From contig JAENRP010000318.1 in NCBI GenBank assembly GCA_024741835.1, positions 1 to 36,399 on the forward strand: 36,399 bases of DNA, given 5' to 3'. The notes under the pieces are model-generated. The model had not been told where the DNA came from, made no database searches, and saw only the letters and a program-made list of their open reading frames with translations. The stretch is from Diplocarpon mali. Lineage: Eukaryota > Ascomycota > Leotiomycetes > Helotiales > Drepanopezizaceae. A program made the translations under genes and the position numbers. Shown here piece after piece: positions 9,460 through 19,460 of the stretch. Each line of letters starts with the position of its first letter. The first letter of the stretch is position 1.

Positions 9460-11659
9460 CACCTTCGAACTTCAATACCTCACAATTGATCAAATGATTA
9501 ATAATAAAATTTTAAATCTTTTATAATACTATTTAAATACATCCTTATCCAGCAGCTACTTATTTCTTAGAGTCCTTCTTGTACTATGATACATTTTCAA
9601 GGAAACAGGTTTGTACTAAGAAACAAGGGTTTTAGGTACCCCTTAAACTATAATATAAGACATTTAATAGATATAATTCCTCTTATACTTCGTAATTTAA
9701 TAAACCCATAAGGAGAAAGGTCTAGTACTAAGAAAACAAGGGGTAATGGATACCTGCTGAATTATAATACAGACCATATGATAGATATGTTTTTGTTATC
9801 TTGTACACATAACCACAGCACTCTCTGAATAATCTTCCAATGTCTTCTTATCAACTATAATTCTTCTAGTACTGATCTTTCTATATTATTCAGCTATAAC
9901 AAACTAGTAATTCACAGTGAAGCTTTCTACCTTGGTTTTAGCTCAGGCTCTTGCTGTATGCAGATCAGAGGTGGTATACTAGCTACGAGCTTGTAACAAT
10001 AGGTGGTGACTACTGCCCAAGCGTAAGACTATTGGATTCCTAGCTACTGAGATTATACTAACCTATGGACATATATATTCTATGAAACCTTTCTGTGTAG
10101 TATTATTAACCTTGGCAAGAGCGATAAGGGATAACCTTCCTGACTCTATCCTTGATAAATAGTGCTGGAGTGCTTTGCAAGGCAAGGATAACATGTTTAG
10201 TCATAAACGTGCTTGCATAAGAGCGAAAGATGCAGCAGGAGATGATTTATTTAGAAACTGCGATGATGGTGCTAGTGTAAGTATACTACTTAAACTGTTG
10301 ATAAAAGATGCCTCTACGAACTATCTGATTTTATAGGAGTTCTTTCATATAAGTAACCATCTTTTTTAGATATTGTTGCAAGAAAACATGTCATATGTGT
10401 GTCATACGACATTTCACATGACTTGTAATATGACTTAGTGGCAGTGCCAAGGAGGCACTTACCTTAAACAGCTCTTAGTTAAAGAGCCTTCTCTGAGACC
10501 TTAAGACAACGAACAATTGTCGTTTGTAACTCATACTTTCTCATGCACTCTTCTAGTTTACTAATAAGTATACTATCAGAGCATCTCTCCTCACTACAGA
10601 TATTTGTAAAATTTCTATTAACTTTAATAGTGCTAAGAACAATCAAGCACATTTCATTAGCCCAAAGGGGGGATAAGCAGGATGAGCAATCTGGCTATGG
10701 ATCGCTGTATTTCTTTCTAATTAAAGGAGAGCTGGAATCTCCAACTGAACAAAATACATTATCATTTGAGAACTCTAAGCATTCATGCACTTCCTAAATA
10801 CGATTTATATTCAGCGTGCGTGCAAGTCTATCAGAGATTTTATATGATATTCATCAAAACTATGTCTTAGTTTGGCCTATATTGTCAATATAGTTAATGC
10901 ACCTGATCAGGCTCAATCCTTAAACTCATGCCCATGAATTTAGAGTGGTACAAAATCCTTATGTTCCGCCTTATAGATTCCATAACCACGTACCGTCCCT
11001 TAACAGATTATAACCTTTAACTAAACTGTGATAAAAATAACCATCCAGCTTCGACACTTGTATTGCAGTCACTGCCGACTTCAAAAGGTTCTATGAACAT
11101 CCTTCCTGCTTTTCTCAATAATCTACAACAACTCTACAACTCATAAAGGTTAGTGAAACTCAAGTTGGAGTTCATCAAGAATGTGTGTAGTTGAGACAGG
11201 CCTGCTTCCAGTTTGTAAGGATGTACTAGATGAATCTTTGGTGCGCTCCTGGAGTATTTGATATGATTTAGGCAGTCTGGACTATATGACACTTAGTTAT
11301 TATATGCGAGCTTTTACAAGATCTTATATTGCCAGGCATAGATGCTTAATAAGTGGGATCCATGAAGTTAGGTATCATACAAGTATATAATTTAAAGGCT
11401 TATGTATAAGCAAAACCGCCCAGAGAGTCTGTAATCACTTAAGACCTTTGAAAAGTGTCTTGGTAACAGACCATTCATAAATGTAGTGAGTTTATATACA
11501 TAACAATGTTTGTATCAGGCAGTACATACCATGACTAATGATAAATAAACCAGTTAAGTAGAATAGTTACTTCAGTATTAAGAGAGAGTTTCTTCACTTA
11601 TCCTATTTTAATACTTACTTATCAACTATTGTATATCTTAAAATTTTTTGCCAACTTTT
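9460..11659. other. AT-rich, gene-free stretch
   Basis: Dense stops in all frames, high TpA content and no recognisable coding. An 84-codon frame at 10543-10797 has no domain and lies in decayed sequence. The only structure I see is the duplication at 9599-9803. Confidence 0.55.
9599..9803. repeat. Diverged direct duplication, unit about 94 bp
   Basis: Unit 1 is 9599-9692 and unit 2 is 9710-9803. Both share aaggaaacagg/aaggagaaagg, gtactaagaaa-acaagggg, gg-tacc-cct and (t)ataatagagac-type blocks, then gatagatat. Differences are mostly transitions. Confidence 0.6.
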
Positions 11660-12317
11660 CCCCCTACCCCTTTTAATATGCATTATTAGTTCTAAGCTAT
11701 ATTAGTATTAGCGAAAGGCGCTATATTATATTCTTATACATAAGGAGAAACTAATATAAAAATACCTCATATCTTTACTATTCAACTTAATATACTTATT
11801 ATTCCTAATTCCTTATATGGAAATCTAATGTATACCTTAGTCGATAGTTATTCCCTATAAGTCTCAAGGGAGTATGTTTTCGAAAGGTGATTTCTCGAAA
11901 GGTGTTTTAGTAAATATAATTGACTTGGGTTCTCTTTTCTAAGATAATCTCTTTAGATTACTAGCAGCTCTTATTTAACTATATTAAGCGTTTTACTGAT
12001 AGGCAGCAGCTTTTGATTGTAATCCTTCTTATCAACTTTTATATAAATCCTTAAAACATATCCTTTTCCTCCTCCTCCTGATATACTTCAACTTGCCCTT
12101 TTCCCTTTTATATCCTTTATTAAGCCTTTCCGTTGATTATAAGTATATGTTTAAGTTATCACAAAGTATATAACTAGAGGTCGAGAGTAATGTGTATTCA
12201 TATAAGAGGCAGTATAAATATTTATAAATATTTTGAAAAGTGCTAGCTGTATTCAACTTAAGGTTAAATTATTTCTTAGTTAAAAAAACCCAATCTCGGC
12301 TCTATAAAATCTTTAAT
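11660..12317 (+). mobile_element. Truncated copy B of the TIR element family
   Basis: It follows copy A in order: the attagt-ctaa-ct block, GCGAAAGGCGCTATAT (A has GCGAGAAATGCTATAT), the agttattccc-ta-gtct block, the CTCCTCCTC run, tatcctttattaagcctttcc, and the ggtcgagagta motif. The left terminal inverted repeat is missing. The right end stops within ...aatctcggctctataaaatcttta, just before its terminus should start, where copy C begins. Confidence 0.62.
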
Positions 12318-12980
12318 GCGGTGTCTCCTACGAATCTGCAGACTCTTTAAGAGTCTGCAATGCCGAGATTAGGTCATGAAATAATTAAAACCTAAGTCGA
12401 ATAAAGCCAGAACTTTCGAATATGCTAAGTAGAAAAAGTTCTCTCTATTATATTGCCTCTTTTATTAATACCTTTTACTTTCGACCATTACTTTTTTTCT
12501 AAGAATATTCAAGTATATACCTATTACTAAAGGAAAAGCTCAGTAAAGGATGTAAAAGGGAAAAGGCAAAAAGGCAAATTATAGTATATAAGAAATAGGA
12601 GAAGGAGAAAAAGGAAAAGGATATACTTTTATAATTTCATATAGAGTTAAAAGAAAGGAATAGTTAAAAGCCGCTATTGACCAAAAAAGCGCTTAATAGA
12701 ATTAAATAGATAGCCGATATTAGTATAAAGACCTTATCTTAGAACAGAGAACCTAAGGCGACTTTATTTATTAAAGTAACTTTTTAAAATATACTTACTT
12801 AAGACTTACAAGGAATAATATTTAGTAAAGTATAGGTTAGATTTTTGAATAATGAATCGGGAATTATGAGTATTATAGGCTTAATAGTAAGGATATAAAG
12901 AGTTTCTCCTTATATATAAATACAACCATAGCGTTTTTCGCTTATACTATATAGTTCAGAACTAATATATTATATGAATA
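12318..12980 (-). mobile_element. Truncated copy C of the TIR element family, inverted relative to A and B
   Basis: On the plus strand it opens with the inner part of the terminus, GCGGTGTCTCCTACGAATCT, then shows the reverse complement of the family. The matching pieces are ccgagattaggt, aaagccagaacttTcga, ctttcgacc, aaaggatgtaaaagggaaa, ggagaaggagaaaaaggaaa and agcgtttttcgctt. The far terminus is not recognisable near 12980. B and C together form a large imperfect palindrome centred near 12317. Confidence 0.62.
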
Positions 12981-13252
12981 AAATTCGAACTGGAAATTGT
13001 TAATATGAAGTTTATTTAATCAAAGTATGCGATTTATAGGTCACTAGATCTACTATACTTGATAGAAAAAAGGGAATAAGCATATCAACCGTATCTTTCT
13101 AATGCGAAGTACAGTTACTGCTACTCTACCTGTACAGTACTTGTTCAGAGTATACTATGAATGTTTAGAACATCTTAGTAGCAACCAAATACCAAACCTC
13201 TTAAACCCTACTAAGCCAAGTTCTCCAGAAGAATCAGAGCTACCATACTTGG

Positions 13253-13413
13253 TGCTTTGTCGCAGGCTAAATAAACCCCATATGAAAGTAAAATATATCC
13301 TTGCAAGTCCATACTTAAGGCCGTCTTACGATTGATGCTAATGTGGTGTTTGTTTAGCTAGGGTCTGCAACAAAGTAGATTTTTAGTTTGTACTTTGTTG
13401 CAGGCCAAACAAA
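13253..13413. repeat. Hairpin of a 25-30 bp motif plus a third direct copy
   Basis: The motif TACTTTGTTGCAGGCCAAAC occurs at 13391-13413. It occurs inverted at 13348-13377 (gtttgtttagctagggtctgcaacaaagta) and again in direct orientation, diverged, at 13253-13276 (tgctttgtcgcaggctaaat). The two facing copies are separated by 13 bp and could form a stem-loop. They may be terminal repeats of an unidentified small element. Confidence 0.6.
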
Positions 13414-14152
13414 ATGAAATGTTTCCTATGTCTTGACTGTTTTAATCCAGGTTCTTAGTGAGATACAAGCATAGGAATATCAATTATATTGATTTTGACC
13501 AGCAAAGAACTCATTTACTTATAGGAATCCACGGTCCATATTTGCATCCCACTGAAAGCGAGTAACGTGGGACAGCTTTTAGTCCTTGTTTTTCTAGTTT
13601 TTGTTATATACACTTATATATATCTCTCTCTCCTTTTCATATGAAAGATAGTACTAACAGTGATAAATATAAGCTCAAAGATGTATTAGCTGTTTGCAAA
13701 CTTCATAGTAAGCTTAAGTATAAAGCCTCTCAGGTAGGTTATGATATTAGTTTATAATAGTATCTTGCCTAATATTTTATATATACTCCTTTAAGGTATA
13801 ATATTTTCCGCTTTAAGTCACTTTAACTTGCTAGCCTATCAGCGAACCTGACCTGGAGTCGAAAGCGTGCTTTTTTAGAGTAGAAGAATAAAGTCACCTT
13901 AATAGTAATAAACTAAAAGATAAACGCTTAAGGCGGGCTTTCTTCGAAGACAGGAGTAGTATGATAAACTAGATACATAAGTCGTCTATTATTTATATAA
14001 ATGATAATCTCATACTATTCTGATTAAATCACTTAACCTATCTACTGTTTTAGCCTTGGGAAACCGACCTAATCATATACACAGCAGAGCTCCCTATGAT
14101 AATTGGCCTCTTTAGTTATTAATTCCAAGTCAAATGCTCTGAAGGGTTTGAT

Positions 14153-14286
14153 TTGTTATATAAAGCCCTGATTCCCACAACCCTACTTTCTACATACACA
14201 GAGCATCATAGAATGTTCTATAGGTTCTGACCTTGTCATATAAGCCTGATTCTCATATAACTCTGCTTTCTATACACATAGAACAT
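14153..14286. repeat. Diverged tandem duplication, unit spacing 80 bp
   Basis: Units 14153-14206 and 14233-14286 both read ttgt(t/c)atata-agcc-tgattc(c/t)ca, then ac(c/t)ct(a/g)ctttcta, then acaca(g/t)ag(c/a)a(c)at. Differences are again mostly transitions. Confidence 0.65.
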
Positions 14287-14330
14287 TGCACTTAATCTTA
14301 GCTTTACAAACCCTCAAAAGGGCTAGAGGT

Positions 14331-14371
14331 TTGTAGGAGACACTGCGTATAGGTGTTGAGTCATTGTCTCC
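14331..14371 (-). repeat. Solitary terminus of the TIR element family
   Basis: TTTGTAGGAGACACTGCGTA continuing to GAGTCATTGTCTCC at 14371 is the reverse complement of the family terminus (GGAGAC..GACTCAA..ACCTATAC..GGTGTCTCCTAC). No matching body lies immediately left of it. It could be the lost outer end of copy C separated by later insertions, or a remnant of a fourth copy. Confidence 0.62.
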
Positions 14372-15933
14372 CTAGAAACCATGGTGTTTATTACGCCTGC
14401 AATAGAGTGGAAGAATATAAGCTAGCGCAAGAAGTACTAGTGAATCCTCTTGAGTTCTTGCAATTATTGCTATTCGCAGATAAGCAGAAAAGATAATATG
14501 ACACAAGATAGCATGGACTTTCAGCGCGCGCGGCATGTTAAACAATACTTGGAAAAGTCGCAGCTCAAGAAGCAGACGCTTAGCAAAAACAGACTAGTAT
14601 CTGCAACTTGCGCAGTAGAAACATAGTACTCTATACGAAAGCCTCCTAGATCCAGGGGTAGACTTAGGTGTTTACTATCTAAAACCAAACGCAGCAGTGC
14701 ACTTTTCGCACTCCTAACCTGGACCGGCATTTCTCAAGTTCACTATATCTTGGGCTGAGATAAAATCCACTTCTTTATGATAGAGACTCTTAGTGAGAGC
14801 CATTCTTCCACTTATTCGAATAAACCGAAACTTAACATAATCGTAACCGCTAAGCTCAAGCTCTTGGCTTACCTTGATTAAGCTAGAAGTGAATTCAAAT
14901 TAAAGTACCGCTGTGTACAGCGTCGCCGAGTATTCAGAGTTACCTTGTTACTAAAGTGGGGATTCACCATGTATACCTCGAACTTGAGTAACGCTATTAG
15001 TTTGGAGTATAATTACAGTACTCCGGCCTCCGGATCCTCGATCCAGATGAAAACTCTATTTCAAGAAATATACTTTTTGCAATCTCGATGATGTTTCCCA
15101 AATATATTCCGGATCGCTGCAGGAGTTTCAAGTTCGCGTAATAATCATACGCTATATGACAAACCGATGTGGCTTAAGCAATTTGCCGCGAACTGATGCA
15201 ATCAAAATTACCAACCAACAGAGGACGCAGGACAGCCGCCATGTGTATTACTGCATTTCTCCCACTCGGAGTGCACCTTGCCTTGCTTCCTATAGAGAGG
15301 AGATGTATCGCTTCCAGGAGCAGGTATGTAGTAGACAGACACCAGCTCAAGACTTCCTCGAGCCGAACTTGGACCCGTCTGCCCCGATGACTATCAATCT
15401 GTGAGCCCTGAGACCTCCTTTTCCGGACCAATTGGGTCCGCGGGGTAGGTTTCTACATAGTTCATCCGCCATCTGAAACTTCTTACAGCAGCGCACTTCT
15501 GCTACACAACCTCTCGCTTCACTACATGTGGCGTTCAAGACCAGGGCAAGTCTATTTTCTCAGTGAAAAGCGTTGCTTTCTAATGAAAACGCTTTCTCGG
15601 AGCCTAGAAGTTACAACAATTTTTTATGGACTGGATATACAGAGTATATCATACGTGCCATGGCATCCGGGAAGTGAAGCAAATGTAACCACAGAAAATT
15701 CATAGTGTACATCAGAAATGGTAAGAACATGGTCACTTGTCCTTATGAAAACTGCAAGTAAGAGAAAACCGAACCAATTGCAATAGTGGAATGGAACTTT
15801 TGGTATGGTATCGTCTAAATAACACTTATTTAAAGTGCATAACGCCTGTATGCGATAAGACCTTACCTTAGTCCGCCCAAGCCCACGAGACCGTAATCGA
15901 CATGATTGAAATCACGGGTTATATAAACCCAGT
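14372..15933. other. Transition from AT-rich block to gene-dense sequence; no gene recognised
   Basis: Composition returns to normal from about 14,480. Frames at 14521-14730 and 15156-15431 are short, overlap on both strands and show no domain. A protein-like plus-strand fragment from 14514 (MDFQRARHVKQYLEKSQLKK) ends after about 35 codons at a stop. It could be a relic, but I cannot name it. The right part is the 3' flank of the tRNase Z gene. Confidence 0.45.
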
Positions 15934-18711
15934 TTACTCTTCTTTACCCTCGTAAAGCTTCATCAGTGCAGGCTTGAACGCGTCCAGCTTCGCAAAATCC
16001 TCGATCTTGCAGCGCATGTAGTCAAAGGCTACAATCGCAACCTGGTCACGACCATCTTTGTTCATGACTGGGATCTTCTGGTACCGTTGCGAGAAATGCG
16101 TCAGTAAGATGCGTCGAGCGTTCATCCGCGTGCCGACGCTCAGGGCTTCGGAGGTGGTGGAGTGCTTTTTGGCGATTGCGTCGTTGCGGAGGATGTCGTC
16201 AAAGGTGGCTTCATGGATGAGGAGGGTGGCATCCTTGCCGATTTCTACGAATTTGTTCGAGGGCCTGCAGTCACCGGAGTAGGCGACTTTGAAGCCGTTG
16301 GGGAAGTTGAAAGCTACAGCCAAAGCGCCGTGGCAATGCTCCACCGCGCAAGCTTTTATGGAGGTGAGACCAAATGCCAGACTTTCTTCGGTAGGGAAAA
16401 CATGGCTGTAGTCAGCCTCCCGTGTCATGACAACTGGTTGAACTCTTTCGTAGCCAAAATCCTCAACTTCGGAGAACTCTCTGAGCCAGTTGGTCATTCC
16501 ATCGTGAGAAGCGACTACCAAGGAATTGTTCTTCGTGGCCTCATTGCTTGCCGTCTCCTTAGCCCACTTCTTGATGACAGAAGCAGTACCAAGATGGTGG
16601 TCGGCGTGCAGATGGCTGATCCATATGACCTTCAAGTTACGAAGGACTTCAGGCAGATCTTCACCAAAGACACGCTTCAGTTGTCCCAAAGTGTTCTCGC
16701 CACAATCAAACAGGTAGTCCCCATACCCAGGTACACGAAGTAAAGTTGCCGAGACATTTCGATATTTGGAAGGCAGTGCTGAGCCAGTACCCAGAGTGAT
16801 CACCTCCGCATCTTTGCAGGGGATATCTTTTTGTGACTCTTCGAGATGCGCCTGGAATTCAGAGCTCATCACCTGCTTTTGGGCTGTGTCGGCCAATCCA
16901 AGCACTTCTGGCATTTCTTCTTTGAAAACCGAAGACATATCGAGGTAAGGAACGACATCTTTCTCCTGGAGCTCTACCTTCGGTTCAAGTTGTAGAACAT
17001 GCCCTATTCTTGCCTGAACATAAGGAAGATTCTCGTTGGGGGTCAGGGTAGGTTCGTTGCTAAACTTGGGAATTGGGAAACGCTCCGGGTCAACGCGATT
17101 CAGCCGGATGGCAGCTGAAGCTGGTGACTCCAAGGAAATGTAATTAGAGCAACAGTCCTCCGAGGAAACGATATGCTTCATCTCGGGGCGTTCTCTCATA
17201 AAGTTTCGTAACCTGGTATCCTCGGCAACACCAGGACCCAGGATCCAGATAACCGCTCCAATACCAGGCATCACGTTATTCGAGGACCATTCCGAACGAG
17301 CAAGAAGTGGTGCAATATATGACGAGTCCGGAAGCTCTATGACTGCAAATCCACCGCCATCAGAGCCTTTCGCCAGGACCATGTCAGGGGTCACGATGTT
17401 GCCATCAGCTGTAGTAACCTCGTTTCCTTCAGCGAGCTGTCTGAAAGCTGGCCCTGGTACAACCCCAAGCGACTTTGCAACTTGAGGGTTGAACTTCCCT
17501 CGCTGTGGGTAATTCTTGATAAAGTAACAGACGGAGTTCCTTGAAGGCGTAGTAGGCGGAAGAGTCTCGATCAACGCTCCTGGCCAAGGATTCCGCACGA
17601 GGACCTCGAAGTCTTTGACGGATGGATCTTCGGACATCAGCGGGCCATGATATTTCTCGATCTGACCTTGGCCATTCCGTACCCAGATCCCAGCAGGCCT
17701 CTCGACTTCTGAGATCATCTTCTTAACGAGAGCATTAAGCCGCCATTCCGACTGGAACATGGACGACACAACTGATCTCCTCATTTGGTCTTCTCGGTCT
17801 TCCTTCTCTGCTGGAGTCTCTTTCTGCCCATCTACTGAAGTAGAAGGCTCTTTATCGGAGAACTCTTCATGACTCCTCTTCCGCCTCGACACCGCGCCAT
17901 CGGACTCAATAACCATAGCCCAAACCTTGATACGATCGTCTTTCCACGTTGGCTCGAAGAGATTTGTTGGCAAGTCCGGCTTAGGTCTGAATTCATTTGT
18001 GTATAACGGCATACCTTTGCGGAACACAAATCGTCTCGCAGTTGCAAGCAAATGTGTGAGATTCTTTCCTCCATGTATGTTCAGCCATTGCTTCTCGATC
18101 GGGTCGCCTTTTCCCTGCAGCCCTTGCCTGATTCTGGTCTTCTCAACCACTTTCTTCTTCTCTTCCAGCTGCACAGTGACAATATCTGCCAGGGTCAGGA
18201 TCATGCCCAGTATCCCTCCAGCGGTTCCCCATCCGACAGTGCCCGTCAGAAAGATATCTGAGACTTTCGACAATCCCAACTTCCGCTGTATTGCCGCCCG
18301 CTGGGTTCCCTCTGCCACGTCACCAATAATGTACCGCTTGTCATCGAAATGTAGAAGCAACGTCGTCCCAGGCGTGTCCGCAGTAGGTGTGCTAAGAAAG
18401 GTGACCGTGGACTTCATAATCGACAAGGATCGCCTGCGCCCCACAGGCGATGTCCAGATTTTTGCGACACTGTTGACGCTATTCTCCCTCCTTTCGAAGA
18501 ACGGGATGTAGTAGGAGCCGTATTTTCCTTTCTCCAAGTCAGGTCCTCGAAATACTCTTTGCAGAGGGACCGGCTTTCGCTGACGACGAAGCCAATGTGG
18601 TTTGCGTGCTGGAGAGTTGACAGAAGCATGCACGAATGCCGAATTAGAGACTTTGTACCCCCTCGATTGCAAGGCGAAGGAGTTCTTGACGTTGGGTAAG
18701 AATCTGGTCAT
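15934..18711 (-). CDS. TRZ1: tRNase Z, long form (ELAC2/Trz1 type), 925 aa
   Basis: Endoribonuclease that cuts the 3' trailer from precursor tRNAs. This is the long form: an inactive N-terminal metallo-beta-lactamase half (about residues 100-400, with IFLTGTVGWGTAGGILGMIL at 153-172 in the pseudo-motif position) and a catalytic C-terminal half. The latter has LGTGSALPSKYRNVS (640-654), the zinc-binding SHLHADHHLG (699-708; H700, H702, D704, H705), EHCHG (791-795), YSGDCRPS (811-818, D814), LIHEATF (831-837), KKHSTT (848-853) and LLTHFSQRY (869-877, H872). All catalytic motifs look intact. The first 50 residues have many R/K and no D/E, a mitochondrial presequence. Met99 (codon 18415-18417) sits exactly where the conserved body starts and could give a nuclear form. 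No intron is needed, and length is usual for fungal members. Confidence 0.95.
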   Translation of the reverse strand: MTRFLPNVKNSFALQSRGYKVSNSAFVHASVNSPARKPHWLRRQRKPVPLQRVFRGPDLEKGKYGSYYIPFFERRENSVNSVAKIWTSPVGRRRSLSIMKSTVTFLSTPTADTPGTTLLLHFDDKRYIIGDVAEGTQRAAIQRKLGLSKVSDIFLTGTVGWGTAGGILGMILTLADIVTVQLEEKKKVVEKTRIRQGLQGKGDPIEKQWLNIHGGKNLTHLLATARRFVFRKGMPLYTNEFRPKPDLPTNLFEPTWKDDRIKVWAMVIESDGAVSRRKRSHEEFSDKEPSTSVDGQKETPAEKEDREDQMRRSVVSSMFQSEWRLNALVKKMISEVERPAGIWVRNGQGQIEKYHGPLMSEDPSVKDFEVLVRNPWPGALIETLPPTTPSRNSVCYFIKNYPQRGKFNPQVAKSLGVVPGPAFRQLAEGNEVTTADGNIVTPDMVLAKGSDGGGFAVIELPDSSYIAPLLARSEWSSNNVMPGIGAVIWILGPGVAEDTRLRNFMRERPEMKHIVSSEDCCSNYISLESPASAAIRLNRVDPERFPIPKFSNEPTLTPNENLPYVQARIGHVLQLEPKVELQEKDVVPYLDMSSVFKEEMPEVLGLADTAQKQVMSSEFQAHLEESQKDIPCKDAEVITLGTGSALPSKYRNVSATLLRVPGYGDYLFDCGENTLGQLKRVFGEDLPEVLRNLKVIWISHLHADHHLGTASVIKKWAKETASNEATKNNSLVVASHDGMTNWLREFSEVEDFGYERVQPVVMTREADYSHVFPTEESLAFGLTSIKACAVEHCHGALAVAFNFPNGFKVAYSGDCRPSNKFVEIGKDATLLIHEATFDDILRNDAIAKKHSTTSEALSVGTRMNARRILLTHFSQRYQKIPVMNKDGRDQVAIVAFDYMRCKIEDFAKLDAFKPALMKLYEGKEE

Positions 18712-19460
18712 GGAATCGGACGGCCTTCTCCTCCAATATGAGCGAGTATTTGAAAATGTTTCCCGCCGCCTTGTAGTGCCAAGACCTAAGCGGGTTCTCA
18801 GCCTTACCGACGCAGGCCGACAACCGAGGACTTTGAATGGAATTCGAGTGTGAGCTTGGGAGATTATTCAAGGCATAAGAATTATGAGTACCAATGTTTA
18901 CTCTTAATTCTCAGCCTGGCAGTTTCCCTGAGCTGTACTCACAATGCAGGGTATGTCTTGCGACTAAATTCGGGGACATGGTGTCCATAGAAAAGTAACC
19001 CAACATTCTCGTGTCTTCAAAACAAGATCCATCCTCAGATGGTACGATAGCTCGAACGTAACGGGTTGCGAGGTATGGGCTTCGATTTGTTAGAACTGTG
19101 GATCTTATCTCGTAATCTTGGCGAGTCATCACATACTACAGAGTACGCTGGCCGCAAAGCAAGAAGCGGCTATGATGGCTGGTCAGAAATCACAAGTGAA
19201 GGTCAAGCTGAGTTAATTTTTCTATGCCTTGCCCGAGAACCTCAATTCTCCGTTGCGGAAAACGCAGCCTCTAAAAGCAATAGAAGCAGCAAAGCTAAAG
19301 TATTGTCACAGAACATCCGTAGTCGAACAAATTATCACTGCCCGTTTGCCTTGAACCAACAAAAGGATGATCCAAGTGTCGTAGTAATGGAGATGCACTT
19401 TTTCTCCCGAGTCCCAGACGCCGTCATTCATGCATTATTTGACCGCCCTCCCAAGCTCGT
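18712..19460. other. Intergenic: tRNase Z upstream region and LAMMER kinase 3' flank
   Basis: The 750 bp should hold the tRNase Z promoter and the 3' untranslated region of the kinase. Open frames on both strands are short and overlapping without domains. Nothing else recognised. Confidence 0.5.

Larger units (their letters stand above)
12981..14330. other. AT-rich gene-free stretch between copy C and the solitary terminus
   Basis: No gene supported. A 77-codon frame at 13102-13335 has no recognised domain. The stretch holds the hairpin at 13348-13413 and the duplication at 14153-14286, listed separately. Confidence 0.5.

Noticed and set aside
16162..16743. 193-codon frame antisense to tRNase Z
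   Set aside because: It lies entirely opposite strongly conserved tRNase Z catalytic motifs, so it is a reading-frame shadow.
17927..18511. 194-codon frame antisense to the tRNase Z N-terminal half
   Set aside because: Same reason; its composition follows the complement of the real gene.
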